This document shows positions 34,403-44,844 of a DNA stretch of 64,000 bases, piece after piece. The translations under genes were made by a program, and so were the position numbers. A model generated the notes under the pieces. That model was not told the origin of the DNA. It saw only the letters and a list, made by a program, of their open reading frames with translations, and did not search any database. Source of the stretch: Notamacropus eugenii (taxonomy: Eukaryota; Chordata; Mammalia; Diprotodontia; Macropodidae); the NCBI RefSeq assembly GCF_028372415.1, contig NC_092872.1:282227206-282291205 (forward strand), written 5' to 3'. Each line of letters begins with the position of its first letter. Within the stretch, counting starts at the first letter, position 1.

Positions 34403-34977
34403 GCCCTCCCCCTGTCTCGCTACATGAGGTACCATGCCTTACCTTACCCAAAGGAAGGTAAATTTTGATGGCTGAAACCTATTATCTTGGGGTTTACTGA
34501 CTGATTTGTTGCTTAAAGATCATGCCTGAAACCCAACTCACTTGGACTCTCATGGATTGGCCAACACTAGGTTCCTGACCAAGCACCACTTGGTTACTTT
34601 TTGGGCCCTCTTGGCTCAGAGTGTTTAAAAAATGTTATGAGACATTAAGATTGTTCTTTGAATGTCTGATAGAATTCACTTGTAAAACCATCTGGTCCTG
34701 GAATTTGTTTGTTTTTTCTTGGAGACTTACTTTATAGCTGGCACAATTTCTTTTTCTGAATAGGTTATTTAAATCCTCTATTTCTGGTGTTCCTGATATC
34801 TAATTGGGGAAAATAATTTCTACTAAGGTTCTTCATTTCCTTTTTAATTTGCTATAAATTCTCCATTTTAATTTTTTGACACCGGCAAGCTGGTTTAAAA
34901 TTATATTAGGTAATAGTTTATCAATTCAGTGCCTTATCCTATCTCTGATTTTCAGAATTTCCATTTCTGTATATGGC

Positions 34978-35205
34978 TAAGGACCAGAAGCAGGAAGACC
35001 TGAGTTCAAATCCAACCTCCAATACATACTGGCTAAGCGACCTTGGGAAAGTCACTTAAATTCTGTTTGCCTTAATCCACCGGAGAGGGAAATGGCAAAC
35101 CACTCCAGTATCTTTGCCAAGAAAACTTTATGGAACATATGGTCCGTGGGGTCATGAAGAGTTGGACATGACTGAACAGCAATAAAGAGTTTTTAAAAAT
35201 TGTTG
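34978..35205 (+). repeat. Marsupial tRNA-type SINE (WSINE/MON1-like)
   Basis: It contains 'cctgagttcaaatccaacct', 'ggaaatggcaaaccactcca', 'gtatctttgccaagaaaact' and 'gggtcatgaagagttggaca'. It is inserted in the old L1 and therefore younger than it. Confidence 0.9.
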
Positions 35206-35794
35206 CTTTTCTAATGTTTTTAGTTGCATGCCTGATTTATTGATTTAGTCTCTTTTTTGCTGCTGAAAATGTTCAGGAGATAGAAATTTCCTCCTTAAGA
35301 CTGCTTTGGCTGTATTCCAAAAACTTTAGTACGTTGCCTTGTTTTTCTTTAATGAAATGATTGTTTCTATGATTTGTTCTTTGACCTACTTATCCTTTTC
35401 CATTAAATTAGTTTTCATTTATGTTTGAATCCTTCAAAGGCCCTTCACTGATTATAATGTTTACTATGTTGTGCTCAGTAAAAGTTATATTTACTATTTC
35501 TGCTTTTCTACACTGGCTATGAGCAAATGTCTACATGTATGGTCAATTTTTGTAAAGGTGCCACACACAGCTGAGAAATATGTCTAAGTATATGTATGAT
35601 ACCTTCTATTACCATTCAGTAATCACTAGATAGCTATCATATTTAACTTTTCTAAAGTTTTATTTGTCTCTAACTTTTCTTGTTTATCTTTTGGTAAGAT
35701 TTATCTAGGTCTGAAAGAAGAATCTTCAACAATTTGTGCTTTCTATTTCTCAGTGTAATCTGATGATGTCATTTGGATGCCATATAGTAAGAAT

Positions 35795-36015
35795 TAGCTA
35801 GTATTTATATAATACCTTGATTTGCAAGGCACTTCATGTGTGTTATCATATTTGACCCTCATCACAACCCTGGGAACAAGGAAAGGGAGGAAGAACAAGG
35901 TTAAAGTGACTATTTAGATTCATCTAATGTAGCCATCTCAAGCCGGATTCGAACTCAGTTTTTCCTTGACTCCAACACCATCACTCTATGCACTGTACTG
36001 GCTAGTTGCCTCTAA
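35795..36015 (-). repeat. MIR-like SINE
   Basis: Antisense MIR order with 'gcaaggcacttcatgtgtgt', 'ctcatcacaaccctgggaac', 'gccggattcgaactcagt' and a final 'ctggctagttgcc'. Confidence 0.75.
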
Positions 36016-36533
36016 ATATACATTAAGTATTGATGCAATATATTAAGTACTCATAATATTTGATTTTTAATGAAGCATAATGTAGTTTTCATGCATATCC
36101 CTTTTAACCATGTCTATTTTACTGTTGCTTTGTCTGATATCATGATCACTAACCATGCTCTTTTGATTTTGTCTGAAGCATATAATAAATTCTGCAAAAG
36201 TCTCTCATTTTAAAGAATTAATGAATAATTACTTATGCTTCAAGTGTGTTTCTTACAAATAGCATATTATTTGACTCTGCTTTGTAGTCTATGCTCCTAT
36301 TCTCTTCCATTTTATGGGTTAATTCACCCCATTCACAGTCACCATTATGACTGTTCATTGTATATTTACATCCTTTAGAAATACTTATTCTTTTTCTTTA
36401 CATCTCCCTCTTTATGAAGGAGAAGGAAAAAGAGAAGGCACCTGATCAACACTAGCTATTTATAACTGAAGTGATCTGTTCCTATTCCTCTGCATCTCTT
36501 CTCTTTGACAAGCGCAGACCCAATTTTTGGTCG

Positions 36534-36613
36534 GTCCTTCCTTCCTTCCTTCCTTCCTTCCTTCCTTCCTTCCTTCCTTCCTTCCTTCCTTCCTCCTTCC
36601 CTCCCTCCCTCTG
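36534..36613. repeat. (CCTT)n tetranucleotide repeat
   Basis: About 60 bp of ccttccttc-type repeats run into a ccctccctccct tail. It creates low-complexity open frames on both strands. Confidence 0.97.
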
Positions 36614-36789
36614 AAATTGAAGTTTTCAACATATTATTCATCACCCTCCCCTATGATGATTTATGTAACAAAATCACTGGGGTCTGGAGTTGGAGGGGCT
36701 GGACTTGTGATGTAATCAACTGCTAGTAAGAAAATTTCCTGGGCTAGTGCAGGTACACAGCTTCTTTGCAACATATTGTCTTCAGAGAA

Positions 36790-36920
36790 TTTGCCTGGGT
36801 CACTGAGAGGCTAAAAGACTTACCCAGGGTCAAACAGTCAGTTGGTATGTATCTAAGAGGGCACTTACACCCAGGTCTTCCTAACTCCAAGGCCAGCTCT
36901 TTATGCATTATGCCAAATAT
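36790..36920 (-). repeat. MIR-like SINE fragment
   Basis: Antisense core 'gacttacccagggtcaaaca' with 'acacccaggtcttcctaact' and a decayed 3' end. Confidence 0.65.
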
Positions 36921-37111
36921 GCTGATTTTATTTAGAAGGTCTTAACTGAATCCTTCATAGAATGTTTCTGTCTTAATATTCTCTGTAACAGATGTTGGAA
37001 CATAAGCTGTAATTATCTTCATGATGGCCCTGATGTATATCTTTATCATTTACTGTGCAAGAACAGGCTCCTCCAAGTGTTCCATGAAATGCTTTTTTTG
37101 GTTGCCTTTAG

Positions 37112-37370
37112 ATGCCCAATAAAGCTCCATTGGTGTTCAGTTGTGTCCCACTCTTCATGACCCCATTTGGGGTTTTCTTGGCAAAAATACTGAAGCAATT
37201 TGCCATTTTCTTCTCCAGCTCATTTGGCTGATAAGGAACTGAGGAAAACATGAATAAGGGTCACACAGCTAGTAAGCGTGTGAGGTCAGATTTGAACTCA
37301 GGAAGAGAAATCTTCCTGACTCCAGGCCTGGTGTCCTATCCTCTGCCACCTAGTTACCTGATAAAGCTCT
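37112..37370 (-). repeat. Marsupial tRNA-type SINE (WSINE/MON1-like)
   Basis: The antisense tail 'ctcttcatgaccccatttgg' and 'ttcttctccagctcatttgg' precede the tRNA-related half 'gtcacacagctagtaagc ... gccacctagttacct'. Confidence 0.88.
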
Positions 37371-39319
37371 ACCAACTCCTTTATATGTCCTTCCAAAAAG
37401 GACCTAGAAAATATCCTCTCATTTAGCTGCCACTGACTTCTGTCTTCTGCTCTTATTTAGATCAAGATGGAAAGGATTTAGTTCTACCAATAGTAGGGTC
37501 CCTTCACAAGGATCTCACCCTTGGAGCACCTAGGACTAAATTTATGTTATAGATAGTCTGAAAATGGTGATTCTGGGCACTGTGTGTCCCTGATACAGGC
37601 CAGAATTAGAGGCTTTTAAATTTTTCTTTGTTTCAGGGGTTGCTGTGACTTCAGCCTGGATCACAAGATGGCCAGCTTCCATTAACTAGAATGATTCTTG
37701 GAGAGTAGCCCTAGTCAAGGTCTGCATGTAAGTGGTCTCTGACTTTTTTACATGTTTCAGAGGGTAGAACCAAAAACCTAACCCTTTCCTCTTTCCTTTT
37801 CTTCAACTGCACTGTGCAATTCCTCTGCAGGCTCCATTGTTCTCTACCATATGAGAAAATAAATGATTCTCCAAACTCACATTAAGGCAAGAAGATAAAG
37901 AGAATTTATTCACTTGACATAGTTTCATCCTAGTCCCCCCTGTAGCATGTCAACCTCAACTTTTGGACATATCAGATGGTTAATTCCTGAGCATTTATTA
38001 AGTTCTGCCTTGATGATACAAAAACAAAAGCAGCTTGCATTCAAATAGGAGAGGAAGAAACCATTTGCACATATGCAAAAAACACATACAAAGCAGATAC
38101 CAGGTACAGTTTGGGGGGAAAGGCACTAGTAGCTGGGGAGATCAGAACAGACCACATGCCAAAGTGACATCTGACCTGAATCTGAGGAAGTTAGGGTTTC
38201 CAAGGGGCAGAGGTGAGAACAGAATAGGTTGGGTGACCCTGGGGAGGTGGGCTATCCTGTGTGAGGGACAGCAGGACAACCACTGTGGCTGTACCAGAGT
38301 CCAGGAGGAGATTCATGAAGAAGAGATGGAAAAGCAGATGAAGTTGTGATGAGGTTTAAATGCCAGTACAGCTCATATTTGGTCCTAGAAGGACCAGGGA
38401 ACCATTGGAGTTTGAGAAAAGGATTGACAGTCAGGCCTGCACTTGGGGAAAGTCACTGGCAGCTGTGTGAAGGGATGGACTTGGAAAGAAGAGAAAAGAG
38501 AGGTTGACCAATTAGAAGCGGATCACAATGGGCCAGGCAAGAGGTGGGTGGAAATTGTGTAAGAGAAGAAGTTGTGATCACAGACATGAAAAGAGCTGGT
38601 AACTGATGTGTAGGAAGAGTCATGAGAAGGTTATGAACCTGGGTGATCAGAGAGACACATAAATACTTTAAGAGAAAAAGAAATATGCAAGAGGGATGGC
38701 TTTGGAAGGAAATGTGCCAATGTTGGAACTTTTAGAATCTCAAGGATATCCAGCTCAAAATCCAAGAGGTAATTAATTGGTAATGCTGAACTAGACTCCA
38801 GGAGAGAAGACTAAGCCTTCCCACCATAGTTAAGTCATCTCAGTATAGTTCTACAGAGACAGACATGAAAATGCACTAATACTGATAGAAATCTGAGTCA
38901 TTTGTAGTGAGCAAGGAGGAGAGGGCTCAGAGGAGAACCTGGAGAGATGCCCAGGTAGGTGGAAGGACACAGGAGACTGAGAAGGAACAGTCAGAAAGGT
39001 AGGAGGGCCAAGAGATGAGGAAAGATCTAGAAGGGTGATCAACCACAGCAAAGGCTGCAGAGCTCATTAGACATAGTCCATACTTTTTTACTGAAATTTT
39101 ACATGGACATTTTCTATTTCTTCTTCATTATTCCCTCCTGGTCTTTGTCAAGTAGTTAGGTAAAAAAGGCTAATTCTCCCCTCTTCAGTGCTAAAAACCT
39201 GAAGGACTAGGTTTTGCTCATTTTCATTAATTTCATTTCAGTGTTAATTCACTTCAATGATCAGGACACCATGCCAGACCTTGAGGATAAAAGTCACCAA
39301 GATGATCATAACAGCCAAC

Positions 39320-39450
39320 ATGAACAGGGCTCTATAATGTTAACAATGCATTTAACTCACAATACCCATGTAGAATGAACATTTTCCCTATTTTACAGAA
39401 GCCAAAAATGATTCTGATAGTTTTTACCACTTACTCAGGATCACACAGGA
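39320..39450 (-). repeat. MIR-like SINE fragment
   Basis: Antisense core 'cctattttacagaagcc' and 'ccacttactcaggatcacac'. Strongly diverged. Confidence 0.5.
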
Positions 39451-39589
39451 TCTAAAAAAGGATACAGTCAATTTTCTGATAAAAAATGTGTACATTCTAT
39501 CTTAAAAGAACTTAAAATTCAATAGAGGGATTTTGATAAAAATGAGAATGCAAGTATATAGGGCAATATAATGTTGCATATTGCATAGT

Positions 39590-39838
39590 GCACAAAACTC
39601 CAGGCCTGAAGTCCTCAAGAACATCTTCATGAGTTCAAATCCAGTTTTAGACACTTACTAGATGTGTGACCCTGGGCAAGTCACTTAACCCTGTTGGCTA
39701 CAGTTTTCTAATCTGTAAAACAAGCTGGAGAAGGAAATGGCAACACCCAGCAGTATCTTTGCCAAGAAAACCCCAAATGGAGTCATGAACAGTTAGACAC
39801 AACTGAAAAATGACTGAACAACAAACAAAAAGTGCAGA
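39590..39838 (+). repeat. Marsupial tRNA-type SINE (WSINE/MON1-like)
   Basis: It has 'gagttcaaatccagttttag', 'gtgtgaccctgggcaagtca', 'gctggagaaggaaatggcaa', 'aaaccccaaatggagtcatg' and the terminal 'gactgaacaacaaacaaa'. This is a nearly full copy. Confidence 0.92.
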
Positions 39839-40374
39839 TATAGAATTCTAAAATGAGCATGAGAGATTCAGAGAGGAAGAAAGAATTTCCATATAACTTC
39901 ATGGAGAATTGTAGCACCTGGACTGAGACTTGAAGGATGTGGGATTTCAACAATCACTTTAATCAAACACATACACCAACAGAGAAAATATAAGCAGAGA
40001 AATAAAGATGCAAAGACAAGGCTTCCGTCTGACCATAAGTAATACATACATCATAGATCAAGAGACAGATCCAACTGTCTGACCATTACATACATACATA
40101 GTTACCTGAGAGAGAGAAGCACCAACACCTGAGTTTTCAAAGCTGGGGGTGGGGGGGGGGTTCCTTAACGGCTACCCAGAATCCTGTCTGGCCAAACAAA
40201 CACTTCCAATAAATAAGCCCCAAAGTAAAACTTCACCTCCGAGTATTTATACACTTTTCAGAGCTGGAGGGCACAACCCTTGGACCCATTAACAGAAGGT
40301 ATTGAGGCCTATTAATGGACTGGGAAGATCTTTAACTCTTCCACTTACCCACAATTAACCTTACATTAACATTA

Positions 40375-40711
40375 CAGGGGTTAAGCAAACATTTTCTGCA
40401 AAGGGCTTGTTAGTAAATATTTTAGGTTTCACAAGCCAAGAAGCAAAATTGAGGATATTACAAATGCATTTATGTAACGAGGGAAAACAAAATTTTCACA
40501 AATTTTTTATTAATGAAATACAAAATATAATAAATGAGCACAATTATTATTATTTGGCAATATAGGCTTACTAATGAGAAGAATGGAATTCTTTCTGGGG
40601 GAAGGGACACTATTTTATTTAGGTTCAAAGTTAGCATTCCCTATATCAAAGTAGACTGAAAATGTTCTTCTGTTAATGCTGACCTGTAATGAGATTTTAT
40701 GTATTTCATAT
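40375..40711 (+). mobile_element. hAT/Charlie-like DNA transposon, left part
   Basis: It begins with a terminal-repeat-like caggggttaagcaaac (40375-40390), followed by 'tctgcaaagggcttgttagt' and 'aaatattttaggtttcacaa'. This is the hallmark of MER5/Charlie-type hAT ends. The 8 bp before it (taacatta) would be the target duplication. The element is cut by a HAL1 insertion at 40728 and seems to continue after 41771. No right terminal repeat was found, so the total length is unknown. Confidence 0.55.
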
Positions 40712-40727
40712 CTGAAAATGTTTTTTC

Positions 40728-41105
40728 GAAAACATTCTTCTCCTCATTGGCTTTTTGAACCTCTTTTGCCAATTGAGTTAGCCTATTTTTCAAGGTGTTA
40801 TTTTCTTCAGCATTTTTTTGGGTCTCCTTTAGCAGGGTGTTTACTTGTTTTTCATGCTTCGCTTGTATGTCCCTCATTGTTCTTCCCAGTTTTTCCTCCA
40901 CCTCTCTAACTTGATTTTCAAAATCCTTTTTGAGCTCTTCCATGGCCTGAGCCCATTGAGTGGGCTGGGACACAGAAGCCTTGACTTCTGTGTCTTTCCC
41001 TGATGGTAAGCATTGTTCTTCCTCATCAGAAAGGAAGGGAGGAAATGCCTGTTCACCAAGAAAGTAACCTTCTATAGTCTTATTTCTTTTCCCTTTTCTG
41101 GGCAT
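40728..41105 (-). pseudogene. HAL1/L1 ORF1, N-terminal part only
   Basis: An uninterrupted frame starts MPRKGKRNKTIEGYF, passes an acidic linker (FLSDEEEQCL) and enters the coiled coil (AMEELKKDFENQVREVEEKL, then NNTLKNRLTQLAKEVQKANE). At the target border it runs into flanking DNA, adding about 27 foreign residues. The RNA-recognition and C-terminal domains are absent, so this is not a functional ORF1. Confidence 0.85.
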
Positions 41106-41755
41106 TTTCCCAGCCAGTGACTTGACTTCTGAATATTCTCTTCACCCCCACTTCGCCTCCAGATCCACCCAGCCAGCTCTTGGGGTCTGAGATTCAAATG
41201 CTGCTTCCCAGCCTCAGGGCTTTTGGGCGGAGGCAGGGCTGCTATTCAGTGTGAGATTAAGTTCAGGTGCTCAGGTGGGGGCAGGGCCGCCTCACGTGCT
41301 CAGTTCCCTGAGGGGGTTTATGCAGAGACCTTCAACAATGGATCCAGGCTCCTGCCTGCTTGGGGAGCCCTGGTCTGCTCCTGCCTCCGCTGCTGCCTCC
41401 CGAGGGGGCCTGAGTTATGGGGTCACCTTACTCCCCTCTCAACCCACCAAAGAGACTCTCTCACTGACCCTTGTCACCTGTGGGTGGAGGGACCCACGCG
41501 ACCGCTGGAGATCCCGTCCCTGAAGCCTGCTGGGATCTGCTCCTCTCGGCAGGGCTGGGCTCCGGGTCCACAGTGCGAAGGACCTTTGAGAGAGGTTTGC
41601 AGGGCTCTCTGGAACAGAAATCTCCTCCACTCCACCGTTCTGTGGCCTCTGCTGCTCCAGAATTCACCAGTTCTTTTTTACAGATGTTCTATGGGCTGTG
41701 GGTTCGGAGCTAGCGTATATGCATCTTTCTACTCTGCCATCTTGGCTCCGCCTCC
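40728..41755 (-). mobile_element. HAL1-like element, copy 2, 3'-truncated, no poly(A)
   Basis: The minus-strand 5' end at 41755 carries the intact L1-type start (ggcggagccaagatggcaga). The 5'UTR runs to about 41106 and ORF1 follows, but the element stops abruptly within ORF1 at 40728 with no A tail. A 16-bp duplication, ctgaaaatgttttttc, flanks it at 40712-40727 and 41756-41771. It therefore integrated by a target-primed type event, yet it is cut at the 3' end rather than the usual 5' end. Internal priming is a likely explanation. Confidence 0.85.
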
Positions 41756-41759
41756 CTGA
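41223..41759 (+). other. Open frame antisense to the HAL1 5'UTR
   Basis: 178 codons (MGGGRAAIQCEIKFRCSGG...) are read on the plus strand across nearly the whole 5'UTR of HAL1 copy 2. The stop TGA at 41757-41759 lies in the target-site duplication, so the frame is open right to the element's 5' edge. Blocks of the same protein appear antisense to copy 3 (60151-60631), where the frame is split. This resembles the layout of primate L1 ORF0. Function is not shown. Confidence 0.35.
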
Positions 41760-41771
41760 AAATGTTTTTTC

Positions 41772-42310
41772 ACACAGACAGGTAGCACCAAATACTGTTC
41801 CCAGTTCACTAACATTTGATTTTAATTGAGTATATTAGCACTTTTAATAGGATTCTATTAGATTTTTCTTTTGCCATTTATTTTTTTTAAAAGTATGTCA
41901 CCCTATTACCCATTCATTACTTCCAACTGAAGTATGGATTTTGAAATATGGACATTTCTTTTGCACTTATATTGAGGTGCAAAAAGTGCTCCTGGAACTG
42001 TCATTTCAGCCTGTGTGCTTCCAAGTGATATGGGAATGAACACCTTACTCCTTGCCTTAATCTCTGAAAGACCAGGAGGTGTCCAAAGCAGCCTGATGGG
42101 TCTTGGGATTCAAATGTTAGCTGTTGTCAAATGGAAGTAACCACATTCTATGTTTTGTACAGAAGCAGTTTGCATTGCAATTTTAGGTTGAATTCATTCA
42201 CAAACATTCTCAAGTCTGCAGCAAAAGCTGATTTCCAAAGCCATGTAGGGTTTCTTAGACAAACACTTGCTGAGAATGATCTTTCTTGTTCAGAAAAATT
42301 TCAATCCCAC
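41772..42310 (+). mobile_element. Possible continuation of hAT/Charlie-like element
   Basis: AT-rich sequence after the HAL1 target copy continues from the left part ('gttcactaacatttgatttt', 'gtgtgcttccaagtgatatg'). It resembles the noncoding interior of Charlie-type elements. The right end is not defined and the call is tentative. Confidence 0.35.
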
Positions 42311-43399
42311 CTCTGAGCTCAAAAAAAAAAATCCTCATCAAATATTTTTTCTTCTTCCTTTCTTGTTCTGACATGATATGCACTAGTATGAAAAACAGCA
42401 GGGCCCTGAGTACAGAACTCAGAATGATGCTGAATTATCTGAATTCTGCCTCTTGGCCTGCAAAACCAAAAAGCAACCACTAACTGTGCTGCTGTCACAT
42501 GAACTTGTAAACAAATAGTGTGGCTGTGTCCCAGCTCCATCCCTGGTCTAGAGAGGGGAGGAGAAGACAAGAGATGAGAAACACTCAGCTGGCCAACTTG
42601 CCAGGTAGAGTTGTGCACAATGAGGCTGGGAAGGCATGGGGTGGTGGGGGCCCTGAAGGCCATATTCAAGACTGTAGGAAATAAGGAACCACTAATTGGT
42701 TCCACTGCTTAGTGCTACACAGGTAGCCAAAGATCTGAAGCACGAAGTCAGTGAGAGAAGGTCTAGGGGAGAAGTAGAGGTAGAGGATCTGAAAACCAGG
42801 GGACTATAGATGGGGATATGAAGGTGAGATCCACAGGACATGGTGGGATAGAAGGGGTTAGGGAGGAGGTGGCTCTCTGGTTCTGTGCCTTTGTTACAGA
42901 GGAAGCCCTTCCAGGGGATTCTCTGTGAGCAACCACTCCCAGTAATGGGCAAGAAGCTCCTCAGGGTGATGGGGACAGCTGGACATTAGTGTAGCAGTTG
43001 CTTTTTTCTGGAGCAGCTGGGGCAAAGCTGGTTTCCGGATTTGTGACATCACAGTAGAAAATCAGACTCAACCTCAGAGCTGGAAGGAATCTCAGAGGCA
43101 ATGACTTACTCGACTCTATCCCTGAATAAGATTTCCCATTGGCACAACATAACCAGTTTATGCCTGAGGCCCTGGGGGGAGGAAGGGACACAGATACTAC
43201 CTGGTAGTTGGCCCATTTTACTTTGGGATAATCTGAATCACTAGAAATCTTTCACCTCAATGGAGTTGAGATGCTTCTCTGAGTTTCTCCACTGCCCCTA
43301 CTTCTTTCCTCTGGGGCCAAAGAAGAAATATTTTGATTCCTGTCCCACGGGATAACTGTGCACATATTTAAACACAACTAGCACTGCATTTCACACTCA

Positions 43400-43990
43400 A
43401 GCTATCATCCTATGCCTTTTCTACTTTTCTCAGTTATATTCCTAGAAAAAGCTGGCTATGTTCATTGACTCTACTTTCTCTCATTTCATTCACTCTCCAA
43501 TCCTTTGCAATCCAACTTTGGACAACATCACTTAAGGGAAACTGCTGTCTCTAAAGTTACCATCAACCTCTTAATTGCTAAGTCTGCTGGTCTTCTCTCT
43601 CTTCATCCTTCTTGACCTAATGGTTGCAAAACTGCTGCCCACTTTCTCCTCCTGGACAGTCTTTCCTCTTTGGGTTTTTGTGACTCTTTCTCCTAGGTTT
43701 CCGTCTTGCCTGACCCCACCTTCTCAGTATCCTCCTGGCTTATCATCCAAAACACATGCCCTAAGCGTGGTTTTTCCACTTTTCTCTTCTCCTTCTACCT
43801 CCCAGGTGTTAAACTACCATGACTGTGGAGATTTCTCATTTCTCTCTTTGTCCCTCCCTCTGTGTCCCCCTCTCTGTATTGTATCAATTGCTTGCTGGAC
43901 ATTTCAAAGAGAAAGATGTCTCAAAAACGTCTCTCAGTATGTCCAAAAGAGAGCTCATCCTCTTTAATCCCAACCTTGTAGGCCTTCCAA
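43400..43990 (+). repeat. L2 LINE, first part
   Basis: Plus-sense L2 order: 'attcctagaaaaagctggct', 'gttaccatcaacctcttaat', 'cttcatccttcttgaccta'. It is parallel to the L2 sequence in the left arm at 54560-54760. Confidence 0.65.
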
Positions 43991-44004
43991 AGGGTATAGA
44001 GACC

Positions 44005-44225
44005 ACTAGGTGGCACAGCAGATAGTGTGCTGGCCCTAGGATCAGGAGGATCTAAGTTCAAATTTGGCCTTAGATACTTCCTAAACTGTGTAACCCTGGG
44101 CAGGTCACTTAATCCTTGTTTAATTCAATCTCTTACTTTCCAAGATTGTTGTGATAATTAAATAAAGTAAAGCACTTTAGCACAGTGCATGGAATAACAC
44201 AGTAGGTATCTAATAAACTCTGTCT
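44005..44225 (+). repeat. MIR-type SINE
   Basis: It starts 'actaggtggcacagcagata', with 'taagttcaaatttggcctta', 'gtaaccctgggcaggtcact' and the tail 'cacagtaggtatctaataaa'. It is inserted in the L2. Confidence 0.85.
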
Positions 44226-44244
44226 GTCTCTTCTGAAATGCTGG

Positions 44245-44462
44245 AGTCTGAAAAACCTAAGTTCAAATTCAGATTCAGACACTTACTAGTTATGTGACTT
44301 GGAAAAATCACTTAATCTTTTTGCCTCAGTTTCTTCAACTGAAAAATGGGTATAATAATAGCTCCTCCTTCCCAGGATTGTTGAGGATTAAATAAGGTAA
44401 TATTTGTAAGTTCTTAGAACTGTGCCTAACACATAGTAGGCGTTTAGTGAATGCATGTTCCC
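44245..44462 (+). repeat. MIR-type SINE
   Basis: A second tandem MIR: 'agttcaaattcagattcaga', 'gcctcagtttcttcaactga', 'ggattgttgaggattaaata', 'acatagtaggcgtttagtga'. Confidence 0.88.
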
Positions 44463-44464
44463 CT

Positions 44465-44840
44465 CCCTTCCTACTTCTCTCAAAGATATCACCATTCTTC
44501 TCTCAGATTCATAACCTTAGTATTATCTTTGATTCCTCACACTCCCTCTGCCCCCATATCCAATCAAACCTTGCATTTCTACCTCCACACCTCTTGCATT
44601 TGACCCCCTTAAGTATATTTGCACAGATACCACCTCAGTTCAGTCCTTCATCACTCCCTACCTAAATTATTCCAATAGTTTACTAATTGGTTCTCTGCCT
44701 CAAGTCTCTCCCTCTTGTACTCTGTGACCCAGCTTTCTCTTCCTCACATTGGACACTTCGTCTTTCATTTCCAAGTTCTCATACTGGCCTTCTCCCATGC
44801 CAGAAATGCATCCTCCTACTTTTAAAGTGTTACTCTTCCT
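44465..44840 (+). repeat. L2 LINE, middle part
   Basis: L2 resumes after the SINEs: 'ctaccaattattcc'-like 'cctaaattattccaatagtt', 'ggttctctgcctcaagtctc', 'catactggccttctcccatg'. It is cut at about 44840 by an antisense L1. Confidence 0.7.
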
Positions 44841-44844
44841 TTAT

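Larger units (their letters stand above)
34640..36345 (-). mobile_element. Old L1 ORF2 fragment
   Basis: Antisense L1 ORF2. The left end (about 34665) is the antisense of the conserved GPDGF-type reverse-transcriptase segment also seen at 23113 in the young L1. The right end (about 36310-36340) corresponds to the ORF2 start region. It is interrupted by SINEs at 34978-35205 and 35795-36015. It is heavily mutated and no frame stays open. Confidence 0.7.

Noticed and set aside
36456..36726. Repetitive Pro/Ser/Leu or Lys/Glu/Gly open frames
   Set aside because: Direct products of the (CCTT)n repeat.
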